This document shows positions 24,733 through 33,272 of a stretch of DNA of 44,529 nt, piece by piece; the first letter of the stretch is position 1, and each line of letters starts with the position of its first letter. The DNA comes from Acidobacteriota bacterium (GTDB lineage: Bacteria; Acidobacteriota; Terriglobia; Bryobacterales; Bryobacteraceae), in the NCBI GenBank assembly GCA_017307505.1, contig JAFKEE010000068.1, forward strand, positions 1 through 44,529, read 5' to 3'. The position numbers were made by a program, and so were the translations under genes. The notes below the pieces were generated by a model. It had not been told where the DNA came from, made no database searches, and was given only the letters and a program-made list of their open reading frames with translations.

Positions 24733-26619
24733 GTGGCCAACAAACGCATGCAGATCTCCAGGCAATCGACAGTTTGGCTCGCCGTGTGCCTGCTGGCGCA
24801 AAGCACAGTGTTCGCCGGTGACGGGGGCATCCTGCAGCCCTTCAAACGCCCCTACCTGACGCCCGTCCGGCAGGCCCCGGTGCTGACCAATTCGCCACGC
24901 TTTGAACAACTGCTGAGAGCCGGCAATCTCTACCTCACCCTCGAAGACGCCATTCAGCTTTCCATCGAAAACAACCTGGATGTGGAGGTCCAACGCTACG
25001 CCCGGGCCACGGCCGACACCGAGTTGTTGCGCACCCGCGGCGGTGGCCTGACGCGCGGTCTTTCGTTGAATCTCTCCGAAATGCCTGCCGGGGTGGGCGG
25101 CCCCACCAGCCAGTTGCTCACGAGTTCGTCCCGCATCATTCCCGGCACCTCGGTTTCCACCAATCCCCTGGAAGTGGGCGCCCTGGGCGTCGTGCAAACC
25201 AACCTCAGCATCACCGGAGCGACGGCCCTCTCCACCGGAAGCCTGATCCCCAACTTCGATCCGTTTCTCAGCGGGAATTTCAACTACTCGCATCTCAGCA
25301 CGCCCCAGACGAATCTGGCCGTCGCCGGCGCACCCAACCTGATCAACGGCAATACCTCGGCGGGCCTGGGTTACCGCCAGGGCTTCGGCTCCGGCGCCTC
25401 GGTCAATGCGGCATTTACGAACCTTCGCCAGACGACGAACTCCATCCGCGGCAGCTATAGTCCGTTCACTGCGTCTGCCCTCACGCTGAACGTCACCCAA
25501 CCGCTGCTGCGCGGAGCCGGCTTCAGCGTGAACCGCCGTTTTCAGCGCCAGGCTGAGAACGAACAGAAGATTGCCGACCTGCTTTTCCGCCAACAACTCA
25601 TCAATACGGTCTACGGCGTCACCCGGCTTTACGATGACCTGGTGGCGCTCTATGAAGACGTGAAGGTGAAAGAAGAGACGCTGCGGCTGGCCCAGAAGCT
25701 GTTCGACGACACGAAGGCGCAGGTGGACGAAGGCGCCCTGGCGACCGTGGAGCTGGCTCGCGCCAATGCGCAGGTCTACTCGACGCGGCTTGACCTTGAA
25801 CGGGCGCGCGGCCTGCTGGAAGAGCAGGAAGTGATCCTCAAGACGGTGCTCACCCGGCGCGGTACGGAGGATGACGTCGTTCGCAAGGCCCGCATTATCC
25901 CGACAGGCACGCTGGCGCTGCCGCCCCAAGAGAACCGGGAATCGCCGGAACTGATGGGCATCGCGGCGCAGAACCGGCCCGATCTCTCCACCGCCGCCCT
26001 GCAGATTGCCAATTCCGAGCTTTCCCTGAAGGGTTCGCGCAATGCGCTGAAGCCGCAGGTGGACATTGTTGCTTTCGCCACGAACAACGGCCTGGCCGGA
26101 GAACCCAACGCCGTCGCTGTTTCTCCGGACACGTCGTTCATCGGCAGTTACGCCAGCGCCCTCGGCCAGATCTTCCGCCGCGATTACCCATCCTACGGCG
26201 CGGGGCTCCAGATTGATTTGCCGTTGCGCAATCGCGTTGCCCAGGCCGATGTGGCTCGCGATGAAATCCAATTCAAGCAGACGAAGATCCGCGAGCAGCA
26301 ACTGCGGAACCAGGCGAGGCTCGAAGTGGAAGATGCGTTGATCGCCCAACGCCGCGCCAAGGCCGCCTACGAGGCGGCGATCCAGGCCCGTGTGTACCAG
26401 GAAGAGTCTTTGAAGGCAGAGCAGGCGAAGTTCGACGTCGGCGCCTCGACGAGTTACCTGGTGATCCAGTTCCAGAGCTTTCTGGCGCAGGCGCGGTCGA
26501 CGGAAGTGGCCGCGAAGGGTGCCTATGTGAAGGCGCGGGCGGCTCTGCAACGGGCCACGGGCACGATCCTGGCGGACTATAACATCTCGGTGGAAGCGGC
26601 GCACCAGGGTACGCGGTAG
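24733..26619 (+). CDS. TolC-family outer-membrane channel
   Basis: A 628-residue outer-membrane efflux protein (OEP/TolC fold) that completes the tripartite pump. Two OEP repeats are visible: LYLTLEDAIQLSIENNLDVEVQRYARATADTELL near the start, and the Q/A-rich helices after about residue 290 (RVAQADVARDEIQFKQTKIREQQ). The start is GTG at 24733 (MANKRMQIS); the ATG at 24748, preceded by AGGTGG 11 bases upstream, is a plausible alternative, and both give the signal peptide ending VFAGDGG. The stop is 6 bp before the upstream REP-like repeat. No terminator is clear. Confidence 0.93.
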   Translation: MANKRMQISRQSTVWLAVCLLAQSTVFAGDGGILQPFKRPYLTPVRQAPVLTNSPRFEQLLRAGNLYLTLEDAIQLSIENNLDVEVQRYARATADTELLRTRGGGLTRGLSLNLSEMPAGVGGPTSQLLTSSSRIIPGTSVSTNPLEVGALGVVQTNLSITGATALSTGSLIPNFDPFLSGNFNYSHLSTPQTNLAVAGAPNLINGNTSAGLGYRQGFGSGASVNAAFTNLRQTTNSIRGSYSPFTASALTLNVTQPLLRGAGFSVNRRFQRQAENEQKIADLLFRQQLINTVYGVTRLYDDLVALYEDVKVKEETLRLAQKLFDDTKAQVDEGALATVELARANAQVYSTRLDLERARGLLEEQEVILKTVLTRRGTEDDVVRKARIIPTGTLALPPQENRESPELMGIAAQNRPDLSTAALQIANSELSLKGSRNALKPQVDIVAFATNNGLAGEPNAVAVSPDTSFIGSYASALGQIFRRDYPSYGAGLQIDLPLRNRVAQADVARDEIQFKQTKIREQQLRNQARLEVEDALIAQRRAKAAYEAAIQARVYQEESLKAEQAKFDVGASTSYLVIQFQSFLAQARSTEVAAKGAYVKARAALQRATGTILADYNISVEAAHQGTR

Positions 26620-26625
26620 GCAGGC

Positions 26626-26665
26626 GCTGCGAACCGCGCGCGTCAGTAGGCGGGCGCGCCCGTCA
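26626..26665 (+). repeat. REP-like repeat, left copy
   Basis: Starts GCTGCGAACCGCGC and contains the REP-typical GTAG tetranucleotide before the hairpin core CGGGCGCGCCCG (26651-26662, a perfect palindrome), ending GTCA. It is inverted relative to the copy at 27243-27281. The near neighbours of the left copy are the TolC stop and the start region of the transposase. Confidence 0.8.
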
Positions 26666-26759
26666 AATTTGGCGGGAAGGCTCCGCAGGTGCTTCACTGT
26701 TCAAAATCCGCATCCACCTTCTTTGGTCCGCGCGTGTTGTACGATGCACTTAACAAATC

Positions 26760-27245
26760 GTGATCTACCTGATCATCTTCGCGTGCTACGGATGCCATCT
26801 CCACGGCAGCGAATACGGTTCGGTTGACCGTAATCACAACATTGTTGGAACCCCGTACATGTCTTCAGGTCCTGCGCTTGCGCAGTTTGAGATGAGCCTG
26901 ATGCAGCAACCACCGTATCAATTGGATAGCCCGCGCCGCGCGGCTGTTCTGGCCGCTGTCGTCGAAGCTTGTGAATGCCTTTCGTGGACACTGTTGGCCG
27001 TCCATGTCCGCAGCAACCACGTTCATATCGTCGTGGACGCCCAGCTGCCTCCAGAACGGGTCATGCTGACTTTCAAGACCTATGCCAGTCGCCGTTTGAA
27101 CATTACGGGCATGGATGCTCTGGGTAGAAAGAGATGGGGCCGGCACGGCAGCACCCGTTGGCTCAAGAATTCCGAGGAGGTGTCAGCCGCCGTGAAGTAT
27201 GTGATAGAGGAACAGGGACGTCCGATGGATTTGTGGCAAGCCTGA
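26760..27245 (+). CDS. REP-associated tyrosine transposase-like protein (Y1_Tnp/IS200 family)
   Basis: A 161-residue Y1 single-strand DNA transposase. The HUH motif is N86-H87-V88-H89, and the catalytic tyrosine is Y108 in FKTYASRRLN. The N terminus (YGCHLHGSEYGSVDRNHN, then GTPYM) is characteristic of the RAYT-like group often annotated as hypothetical or transposase. The enzyme nicks DNA through a 5'-phosphotyrosine. The start is GTG at 26760, which matches the conserved N terminus; no Shine-Dalgarno is visible. The TGA stop (27243-27245) is the first three bases of the right REP-like repeat. The motif residues look intact, so the enzyme is probably active or recently active. Confidence 0.88.
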   Translation: MIYLIIFACYGCHLHGSEYGSVDRNHNIVGTPYMSSGPALAQFEMSLMQQPPYQLDSPRRAAVLAAVVEACECLSWTLLAVHVRSNHVHIVVDAQLPPERVMLTFKTYASRRLNITGMDALGRKRWGRHGSTRWLKNSEEVSAAVKYVIEEQGRPMDLWQA

Positions 27246-27281
27246 CGGGCTGCCCGCTTACTGACGTGCGCGGTTCGCAGC
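27243..27281 (-). repeat. REP-like repeat, right copy (inverted)
   Basis: The minus-strand reading starts GCTGCGAACCGCGCACGTCA and then reads GTAAGCGGGCAGCCCGTCA. It differs from the left copy by three substitutions and a one-base deletion in the hairpin loop. GTAA replaces GTAG. It supplies the transposase stop codon and ends 2 bp from the stop of the convergent hypothetical gene. Confidence 0.8.
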
Positions 27282-27283
27282 TT

Positions 27284-28267
27284 TTATGGGATCGGGAGCC
27301 ACTCCACTGTCCGTGCCGACCGCTTCCAGATCACTGCCTGGTGCCCATCCAAGCCCACCAGGGCCGCTCCTCGGATCACTTCCGGCAAACCCGGCACAAC
27401 TGCCCACGCGCCAGTTTCGCGGTTCAGCCGCACGACCCGGTATGGCGTGTCCAGTTGTTCCACGGCACTCAACCCCCGCTGCGGCATCAACGCGTAAATC
27501 GACCCATCCGGCGCCGCCGCGAACGACATCTGCGACTTCCCCTGCTGCGCCAGCGGCACTGCCCACGTGGTCACCTCGGCCGTCTTCGCGTCGAACTCCA
27601 GCACTGCCGCCGCATTGGGCACCCAGGCTGCGATCCGGCCCGCCGCCTCAGGCAGCATCGCAGGAGACCCCGCCGGACCCGTCTCGTGCGCCTGCCTCGG
27701 CTCCTCCGCCTCAGAGCCGATCAGGCGCACCTTCTTCCTTGGCAGGATCCCCCAGGGTCCCGAAGCCGGTCCCGACAGTCGGTGGAACAACGATTCCTCC
27801 AAGCCCGGCCCCAGGCACCAGATGCCGGTCGCCGGATCCGACGCGACCCGAAAACACAGCACGGCATCCAGGGTCAGGAACCCCGGCTCGCCCTGCAAAG
27901 GATACAATGCCAGCACCCGCGAACTGGCACCCAACGGATACAGCACCGCCATGGAGACCAACAGGGTGCCGTCGCCGGTTAGCGCGAAGTCGTGCACCTC
28001 CACCCGCCGCACGTCCTTCAAACCGGAGCCCGCTTCCACGGTCCGCTCCACCTTACCCTCGCGGGTCCGCACGACCAGATTGCCGCCCTTCGGTGTCGAC
28101 TCCAGCGAAACGATGTGGTTGCTCTGGAATTTGACCTCCAGCGTCTGGTCGGGCAGGCGTACCTGGCCGGACAGGGCGCTCAGGCCAAGCAGAAGCTGCG
28201 CAAGTCCTCGAGCGAGAGCGCGGGTTCCCCGGGAGCCACGTGATCCAGCTTGCCGGCCAGCATCCAT
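27284..28267 (-). CDS. Secreted hypothetical protein, beta-propeller-like
   Basis: I do not recognise this 327-residue protein. After an arginine-rich N terminus comes a hydrophobic segment (LAQLLLGLSALSGQ) that looks like a signal peptide. The rest is beta-strand-rich, with repeated aromatic and DPATGIW-, APDGSIYAL- and NRETGAWAV-like pieces spaced about 45-60 residues apart, as in beta-propellers. The first 88 bases overlap the end of the phenylalanine hydroxylase gene. The ATG at 28267 is the only good start codon in frame ahead of the hydrophobic segment, but a shorter form from a rare start is possible. The gene ends 2 bp from the right REP-like repeat. A coding function is likely from the signal peptide and propeller periodicity. 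Confidence 0.6.
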   Translation of the reverse strand: MDAGRQAGSRGSRGTRALARGLAQLLLGLSALSGQVRLPDQTLEVKFQSNHIVSLESTPKGGNLVVRTREGKVERTVEAGSGLKDVRRVEVHDFALTGDGTLLVSMAVLYPLGASSRVLALYPLQGEPGFLTLDAVLCFRVASDPATGIWCLGPGLEESLFHRLSGPASGPWGILPRKKVRLIGSEAEEPRQAHETGPAGSPAMLPEAAGRIAAWVPNAAAVLEFDAKTAEVTTWAVPLAQQGKSQMSFAAAPDGSIYALMPQRGLSAVEQLDTPYRVVRLNRETGAWAVVPGLPEVIRGAALVGLDGHQAVIWKRSARTVEWLPIP

Positions 28268-29064
28268 TCTTCGAGCTTACCCACTAGCTCGTACAGATGC
28301 TCAAATCCTTCGACCACGAACAACAACGGCTGGAAATGATCGATCTCGAAGGACTGGTGAATCATCCACTCCAGGCAGGCCGCGCTGCGCTGCACCTCCG
28401 CCGATTCCAGGGCATGCGGCAGTTCGCCGTGTGAACTCAGCAGCCCGCTGCCGTAGGCGCGCAGCCCCTGCGCCGTGCGCATCAGCCCAAACTCCACCGT
28501 GAACCAGAAGAAGCGCGCCATCGCTTTCACGATGGACGAAATCCGCTCCAGCCGCAGCGCTTCGTCCCGGATGCCGGAGGCGATCTCTGCGGCTGTGTGC
28601 GCACAATCCCCAAACCGCACGAGGGTTTCGGCGAAGTCCCGGTGCGTGTGCATGGGCACGTGGCCCGCAATGTCGTGGAAGATGTCAGGCTCGGGCAGGT
28701 AGTCGAGAGAGTCGAGCGAGCGGACCGTCACTGTCGTCGGAAACTCCCGCCTTCGCAGGCAGTCGAAGAATAGATAGGGCGCCACGTATCCGCTCACGGC
28801 GCGAGCCTGGAAGCCCGTCAAAGGAGCCAGGAACCGGTTCACCTCCTCCAGGCGCGGTACCCGGGCGGGATCCAGCCGGAGCGCCGCCAGCCCCTCCAGG
28901 AAGTGCGGGTTCGCATACTGGGCCCAACTGGGCAGCATCCGGGCGTACAGAATCCGCCAGGCCTCGTGATTCTCTGAGCTATACAGTTCGTACGGTTGAC
29001 GGATGAAGAGCTGGTCCCGGGCACGAGCCTCTTCGATGAACGGAGCAGCCGTTGTGGTGAGCAT
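28180..29064 (-). CDS. phhA: Phenylalanine 4-monooxygenase
   Basis: A 294-residue non-haem iron, pterin-dependent hydroxylase that converts phenylalanine to tyrosine in the cytoplasm. The iron ligands are H130 and H135 in PDIFHDIAGHVPM, and the glutamate lies in FFWFTVEFGLM. The size and single catalytic domain match bacterial PhhA; there is no regulatory ACT domain. The ATG at 29064 is preceded by AGAGGTGA, a good ribosome site 7 bases before it; an in-frame start 57 bases upstream would fall in the promoter region. It diverges from the homogentisate dioxygenase gene, so two steps of the Phe/Tyr-to-fumarate route share one control region. Confidence 0.96.
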   Translation of the reverse strand: MLTTTAAPFIEEARARDQLFIRQPYELYSSENHEAWRILYARMLPSWAQYANPHFLEGLAALRLDPARVPRLEEVNRFLAPLTGFQARAVSGYVAPYLFFDCLRRREFPTTVTVRSLDSLDYLPEPDIFHDIAGHVPMHTHRDFAETLVRFGDCAHTAAEIASGIRDEALRLERISSIVKAMARFFWFTVEFGLMRTAQGLRAYGSGLLSSHGELPHALESAEVQRSAACLEWMIHQSFEIDHFQPLLFVVEGFEHLYELVGKLEEWMLAGKLDHVAPGEPALSLEDLRSFCLA

Positions 29065-29088
29065 CCCGATCACCTCTCTGTTGACTCG

Positions 29089-29117
29089 AAAGTAACACCA
29101 CCTGCTTGTGGTGTCAA
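29089..29117 (-). promoter_or_regulatory. phhA promoter with operator-like inverted repeat
   Basis: The minus strand reads TTGACA, a 17-base spacer, then TACTTT with an upstream TG, so a good sigma-70-type extended promoter. The inverted repeat ACACCAC-N6-GTGGTGT (29095-29114) lies between the two boxes and overlaps the -35, which is the position of a repressor site. It sits 31-50 bases before the phhA start. Confidence 0.7.
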
Positions 29118-29134
29118 TCACGGAGTGGTAGCAT
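29106..29134 (+). promoter_or_regulatory. Candidate promoter for homogentisate dioxygenase gene
   Basis: TTGTGG, 17 bases, TAGCAT on the plus strand. Its -35 overlaps the right arm of the inverted repeat that sits in the phhA promoter, so one protein could control both directions. The boxes are imperfect, so this is tentative. Confidence 0.35.
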
Positions 29135-29244
29135 GCTCACAAAGGAGGGGCGGGTCCTGCGATCTGCCTCAGTGAGCCGCGCCCGGCTTTGTGTGAGATG
29201 AAGCGGAGCGCTGAACGCTGAGGGCGGGTTGCTTCCGCACAGCC

Positions 29245-30342
29245 ATGTACCCACTGCAGAAGGGCAAAGTCGCCCGACAGGCGCACGTCGGCATTCCGGA
29301 AGGAACCTTCGAAGAGGAGCACGGCCGCAAGGGCTTCTTCGGCAAAACCGCGCACCTCTACCACGCTCATCCGCCCACAGGCTGGATCCGCTTTGAAGGT
29401 TCGCTCCGGCCCCACAAGTTCGACCTGAACGAGGCCAGGCCCACCGATCTGACGGACCCGCGCGGCGTCCCGTTGCCGTTCCTGGGCAATGCCGATGTGA
29501 GGCTTTCCGTCTCGCGCCGGCCCGCGCCCATGCCGTTCTACTGCCGCAACGCCGACTGGGACGAACTGTGGTTTGTCCACCGGGGGCAGGGCATTGTCGA
29601 GACCGACTTTGGCCCCCTGCCGTTCGAACGCGGCGACTACCTCGTCATCCCCCGCGCCGTCACTTACCGCTTCGTGTCCGAGTCCAGCGACAACTTCTTC
29701 CTGCTCGTCGAATCCAAAGGCGAGTTCGAGCAGCCGGAGAAAGGGTTAATCGGCCAGCACGCGCTGTACGATCCCGGCGTGATCGTCGTACCGGAGCCCG
29801 ATCCGAAGCTCGACGACAATCGCGAATGGGAGGTGCGCATCCTCGCCGATGGCGAATACTCCAGCGTCTTCTACCCCTGGAATCCCATCGACGTCGTGGG
29901 CTGGAAAGGCGACCTGACGGCCTGGAAGATCAACCTGCGCGACATCCGCCCCGTGATGAGCCACCGGGCCCACCTGCCGCCCAGTGTCCACACCTCGTTC
30001 GTCACCAGCGGAGCCGTAGTCTGCAGCTTCGTCCCCCGACCGCTGGAGGAGGACGCCGACGCCCAGCGCGTCCCGTTCTTCCACCGCAATACCGACTACG
30101 ACGAGTTCCTCTTCTACCACGATGGCGATTTCTTCTCGCGCGACAACATTCGCGCCGGGATGGCGACCCTGCATCCTCGAGGCATCCATCATGGCCCGCA
30201 TCCGAAGGCGCTGGCGAACCAGCGCAAGAAGACGCATACGGACGAGTACGCCGTCATGCTGGATGGGTTGAACCCGATCCGGGTACTGGAGGCAGGCCGA
30301 TCCGTGGAAGACACCAGCTACTGGCGGAGCTGGCAGGGTTAA
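29245..30342 (+). CDS. hmgA: Homogentisate 1,2-dioxygenase family protein (short form)
   Basis: A 365-residue bicupin oxygenase, the ring-opening enzyme of tyrosine breakdown (homogentisate to maleylacetoacetate). The Fe(II)-binding region is visible as FFHRNTDYDEFLF and HPRGIHHGPHP near the C terminus. The protein is about 70 residues shorter than the classic enzyme (about 435), so it belongs to a short bacterial group whose substrate could differ (a related aromatic dioxygenase is possible). The ATG at 29245 has only a weak ribosome site. The TAA overlaps the convergent kinase stop by 3 bp. The divergent phhA supports the aromatic amino-acid role. Confidence 0.88.
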   Translation: MYPLQKGKVARQAHVGIPEGTFEEEHGRKGFFGKTAHLYHAHPPTGWIRFEGSLRPHKFDLNEARPTDLTDPRGVPLPFLGNADVRLSVSRRPAPMPFYCRNADWDELWFVHRGQGIVETDFGPLPFERGDYLVIPRAVTYRFVSESSDNFFLLVESKGEFEQPEKGLIGQHALYDPGVIVVPEPDPKLDDNREWEVRILADGEYSSVFYPWNPIDVVGWKGDLTAWKINLRDIRPVMSHRAHLPPSVHTSFVTSGAVVCSFVPRPLEEDADAQRVPFFHRNTDYDEFLFYHDGDFFSRDNIRAGMATLHPRGIHHGPHPKALANQRKKTHTDEYAVMLDGLNPIRVLEAGRSVEDTSYWRSWQG

Positions 30343-32840
30343 TCGCCGGAGTTCGGCTCCGCGACACCATCCAGCAGGTCGCGCACGCGGCTCAGCAGAA
30401 CCGCCGGAGAGAACGGCTTCTCAATGGAGGGGGCATCGAGCGGCTGCGTCCGCAAGCGGGCCGAATAGCCGGACATCAGCAGCACCGGCACGCCCGGATG
30501 CAGTTCTTTGAACTGCGCCGCCAGCTCCATGCCGCTCATATAGGGCATCACGACGTCCGTCAGAAGCAGGTGAACGGGTTCGGTCCGCTCCCGGGCCGCT
30601 AGCAGCGCGGCAGCCGGATCCGAAGTCTCCACCACCTGGTAGCCGTGCTGGCGCAGCACTCCGCTGACGAAGTTCCGCACCGCCTCGTCATCTTCGGCCA
30701 GCAGGATGGTCTCGGTGCCGGTGGCCAACCGGTGAGTCGAGGGAGCACGCGCAACTACATCCTCCGACGCCTCCAGGGCCGGCAGCAGGATCTTGAACGA
30801 TGTGCCTTGTCCCGGCTCGCTGTAGACCGAAATGGAACCGCCGCATTGCTGCACGATCCCGTAGACCGTGGAAAGGCCCAGGCCCGTTCCCTTGCCGATT
30901 TCCTTGGTCGTGAAGAATGGCTCGAAGATATGCACCCTGACCTCGGGCGGCATCCCCTCGCCCGTATCAGTGACGTTCAGCAGCACGTAGTTGCCTGCTG
31001 GCACTCCGGCCAGCTCGTGAAAATCGCCGGCGCCCAAATGGAAATCGGCAGTCTTGATCACCAGGCGGCCACCCTTGGGCATGGCATCCCGAGCATTGAT
31101 CACGAGATTCAGAATCACCTGCTCGAACTGCCCAGGATCGGCATAGATCAACGGCTTCTGCGCGTTCAGCAGCATCTCCAGGGACACGTCCTCGCCGATC
31201 AGGCGCCGCAGCATCTTCGTCACGTCGCGCAGGACGTCGTTGACGTCCATCCTGGAAGGCTCCACGTTTTGCCTGCGCGCGAAGGAGAGTAACTGCCTGG
31301 TGAGAGAGGTGGCGCGCATGGCTGCCCGGCCAATCTGGTCCAGGTAGGGATCAGCCGGTTCATTCGCCTCCATCGACATCCGCGCCAGTTCGGTATTGCC
31401 GCCAATCACGGTGAGCAGGTTATTGAAATCGTGCGCCACGCCGCCCGCCAGTTGTCCAATGCTCTCCAGTTTCTGTGCCTGCCGCAGTTGTGCTTCCAGG
31501 GACAAGCGTTCAGAGATATCCGAGAGGAATACCAGTGTCAACTGTTCCTCGTTTGTGACGATTGGCGCGGCCGCAAGTTCCACCGGCAACTCTTTCCCAT
31601 CCGGCCTGAGGACGGCGAGTCCGGCCAGTTCACGGGCCGGCAACGAACCCTTGCCAAGCGCCGGCAGCACGGCCCGGAACCGTTCCGGAAACAGCGAGGC
31701 GAAGCGCAGCCTCGATAACTCCTCGATGGACCGGCCAAAGACCACCGCAGCGCGAGGGTTCGCAAAGACAGTCTCGCCGGAACGCCCGAAGGCGATGACT
31801 GCCTCCGGGGCGTTCTCGAACAGTGCGCGGAATCTCGATTCACTTTCCCGCAGTGCCCGTTCGGCCCGCATCCGCATCTCGAGATCGTGCTGCAGGGCTT
31901 CGTTTGCCAGTTTCAACTTTCGCCGCGAATCGTTCAATCGGACAATGGCGATCGCGGCCAGCAGCAGGATCACCAGGGCCGCCCCCACCAGGATGCGCTG
32001 AATCGCCAACGCCTGGCGATCGCGGATCGCGCCGGTAATCCGGGCTGCAAACCGGCTGGAGATTACCGGGTAATTTGCGGCCAGGGCGGCCATGGTTCCG
32101 TCTGAAGTCATCTCCTCCAACCGGTTCCTGAGCGCCTGCACCTCCGCCGCGACCTCGCGCCGCGAAACCAGCGCGTAGTCCCATTGCAGCTTCGTATCGA
32201 TGGTTCGCAGGCTCACGCCGCGGCAGGCCGATGCGCCTGCGTAGAGGACGTCCCGCACGAAGATATTGGCGATGATTGCCGCATCGGCCTTATCCTGGCA
32301 GGCCAATTCCACGGCGCCTGCGGCCGAACCAGCCGGCACGATCTGAGATCCGGGCAAGGCCGCTGCCAGTGTCGGCAAAGGACCCGCCGGCACGGCCAGG
32401 CGTTTGCCTTTCAGGTCTCCGGTGGTACGAATGTTGTTCGCTGCCGGGGTGAGGACGACGATCTCCGTCGACCACCAGGCGTCGGAGACGAAGAAACGGG
32501 CCCGGCGCTCCGGGGTAGCATAGCCGGTGAGAATGAGATCAAGCCTGCCCTGTTGCAGGTTCTCCTCGTTCTGGCTTCGGGATCCACCCGCCTTCCACAC
32601 CAGGCCGATGCCCTCGCGGCGTGCCGCTTCCTGCAACATCTCCACCGCAAAGCCCGCAGGCTTCCCATTCGCGTCGACGTTGATCATCGGCGGCGCACTT
32701 CCATAAGCCACCGTCAGCGTCCTTTGCGTTTTGGTGCTGCCGCAGCGCGCTGCCATCAGCGCAAGGAACAGGCATGCGAGCAGGGCGCGAAGAGAAACAC
32801 GCTTAAACCGGGTCCCAGATTCCAGCACGAAATCCACCAT
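30339..32840 (-). CDS. Hybrid histidine kinase with periplasmic solute-binding domain
   Basis: An 833-residue membrane sensor: N-terminal helix or signal anchor (about residues 16-32), SBP_bac_3-like periplasmic binding domain (about 41-262), second membrane helix (about 282-301), PAS domain (about 337-450), HisKA with H470 in GGVAHDFNN, HATPase ([25 protein letters not shown]) and a C-terminal receiver with D762 in [12 protein letters not shown]. The binding domain resembles amino-acid/polar solute-binding proteins of ABC transporters, so an amino acid or related anion may be sensed. I chose the ATG at 32840 because GGGAG lies 5 bases before it; a GTG at 32846 is in the same frame. No separate response regulator gene is next to it. 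Confidence 0.94.
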   Translation of the reverse strand: MVDFVLESGTRFKRVSLRALLACLFLALMAARCGSTKTQRTLTVAYGSAPPMINVDANGKPAGFAVEMLQEAARREGIGLVWKAGGSRSQNEENLQQGRLDLILTGYATPERRARFFVSDAWWSTEIVVLTPAANNIRTTGDLKGKRLAVPAGPLPTLAAALPGSQIVPAGSAAGAVELACQDKADAAIIANIFVRDVLYAGASACRGVSLRTIDTKLQWDYALVSRREVAAEVQALRNRLEEMTSDGTMAALAANYPVISSRFAARITGAIRDRQALAIQRILVGAALVILLLAAIAIVRLNDSRRKLKLANEALQHDLEMRMRAERALRESESRFRALFENAPEAVIAFGRSGETVFANPRAAVVFGRSIEELSRLRFASLFPERFRAVLPALGKGSLPARELAGLAVLRPDGKELPVELAAAPIVTNEEQLTLVFLSDISERLSLEAQLRQAQKLESIGQLAGGVAHDFNNLLTVIGGNTELARMSMEANEPADPYLDQIGRAAMRATSLTRQLLSFARRQNVEPSRMDVNDVLRDVTKMLRRLIGEDVSLEMLLNAQKPLIYADPGQFEQVILNLVINARDAMPKGGRLVIKTADFHLGAGDFHELAGVPAGNYVLLNVTDTGEGMPPEVRVHIFEPFFTTKEIGKGTGLGLSTVYGIVQQCGGSISVYSEPGQGTSFKILLPALEASEDVVARAPSTHRLATGTETILLAEDDEAVRNFVSGVLRQHGYQVVETSDPAAALLAARERTEPVHLLLTDVVMPYMSGMELAAQFKELHPGVPVLLMSGYSARLRTQPLDAPSIEKPFSPAVLLSRVRDLLDGVAEPNSGD

Positions 32841-32864
32841 GCCCACTCCCGAAGCCGATCGACG

Positions 32865-32892
32865 ATTATCACAATTGAAGAGTGGCGGTCAA
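32865..32892 (-). promoter_or_regulatory. Promoter of the hybrid kinase gene
   Basis: On the minus strand TTGACC, a 16-base spacer and GATAAT with TGT just before it (extended -10). It lies 25 bases upstream of the ATG at 32840. The rest of 32893-32999 is A+T-rich and holds nothing else I can name. Confidence 0.65.
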
Positions 32893-32999
32893 TAGTAGCA
32901 TTGCCAACACCATTTACGCAGAGATAATAAGTGAAAAAGTACTGTTGTTTAATCGAAAGCGGTGAATACAAGGCGCAGGATCCATTGGAGTACTAGAAC

Positions 33000-33272
33000 T
33001 CAATAGATCAATGGTTTGCCTGCCAGTGCCTCCAGCGCTAATAACACGATCAACAACAGCCAGAAGCCCGTAAATACTCCACCTGCCAGCAGGGGGAGCC
33101 GGAAATACTGCATTGTCAAAAGAATTGGAATCGCCGCCAGTGTCGCCGCCAGGGCATATCGCAAATCACCGCCCGGGCCCACATCCGATCGAACGACAGG
33201 CGAACCACGCCACAACAGAAAAGCCGCCTGCGCGGCCGCCAGGACTCCGAAAAACCACGCCAGCCGGATCAC
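33000..33272 (-). CDS. Small integral membrane protein after nagA
   Basis: A 90-residue protein with three predicted membrane helices (about residues 3-22, 41-55, 60-84), unknown to me. The GTG start at 33272 overlaps the nagA TGA (GTGA), so it is translationally coupled to nagA and probably in its operon. A regulatory or transport role with GlcNAc metabolism is a guess; lack of close ATG in frame supports the GTG. Confidence 0.65.
   Translation of the reverse strand: MIRLAWFFGVLAAAQAAFLLWRGSPVVRSDVGPGGDLRYALAATLAAIPILLTMQYFRLPLLAGGVFTGFWLLLIVLLALEALAGKPLIY

Larger units (their letters stand above)
26626..27281 (+). mobile_element. REP-flanked Y1 transposase unit (RAYT-like)
   Basis: A 656-bp unit: a 40-bp REP-like repeat, the transposase gene, and an inverted 39-bp copy. 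The two repeats agree at about 36 of 39 positions, and homology stops sharply at the GCTGCGAACC ends. This is the layout of RAYT genes with their cognate REPs. No target duplication is visible, which is expected for single-strand Y1 chemistry. Confidence 0.75.

Noticed and set aside
26651-26662. The palindrome CGGGCGCGCCCG as terminator of the pump operon
   Set aside because: There is no T run after it, and it is the hairpin core of the left REP-like repeat.
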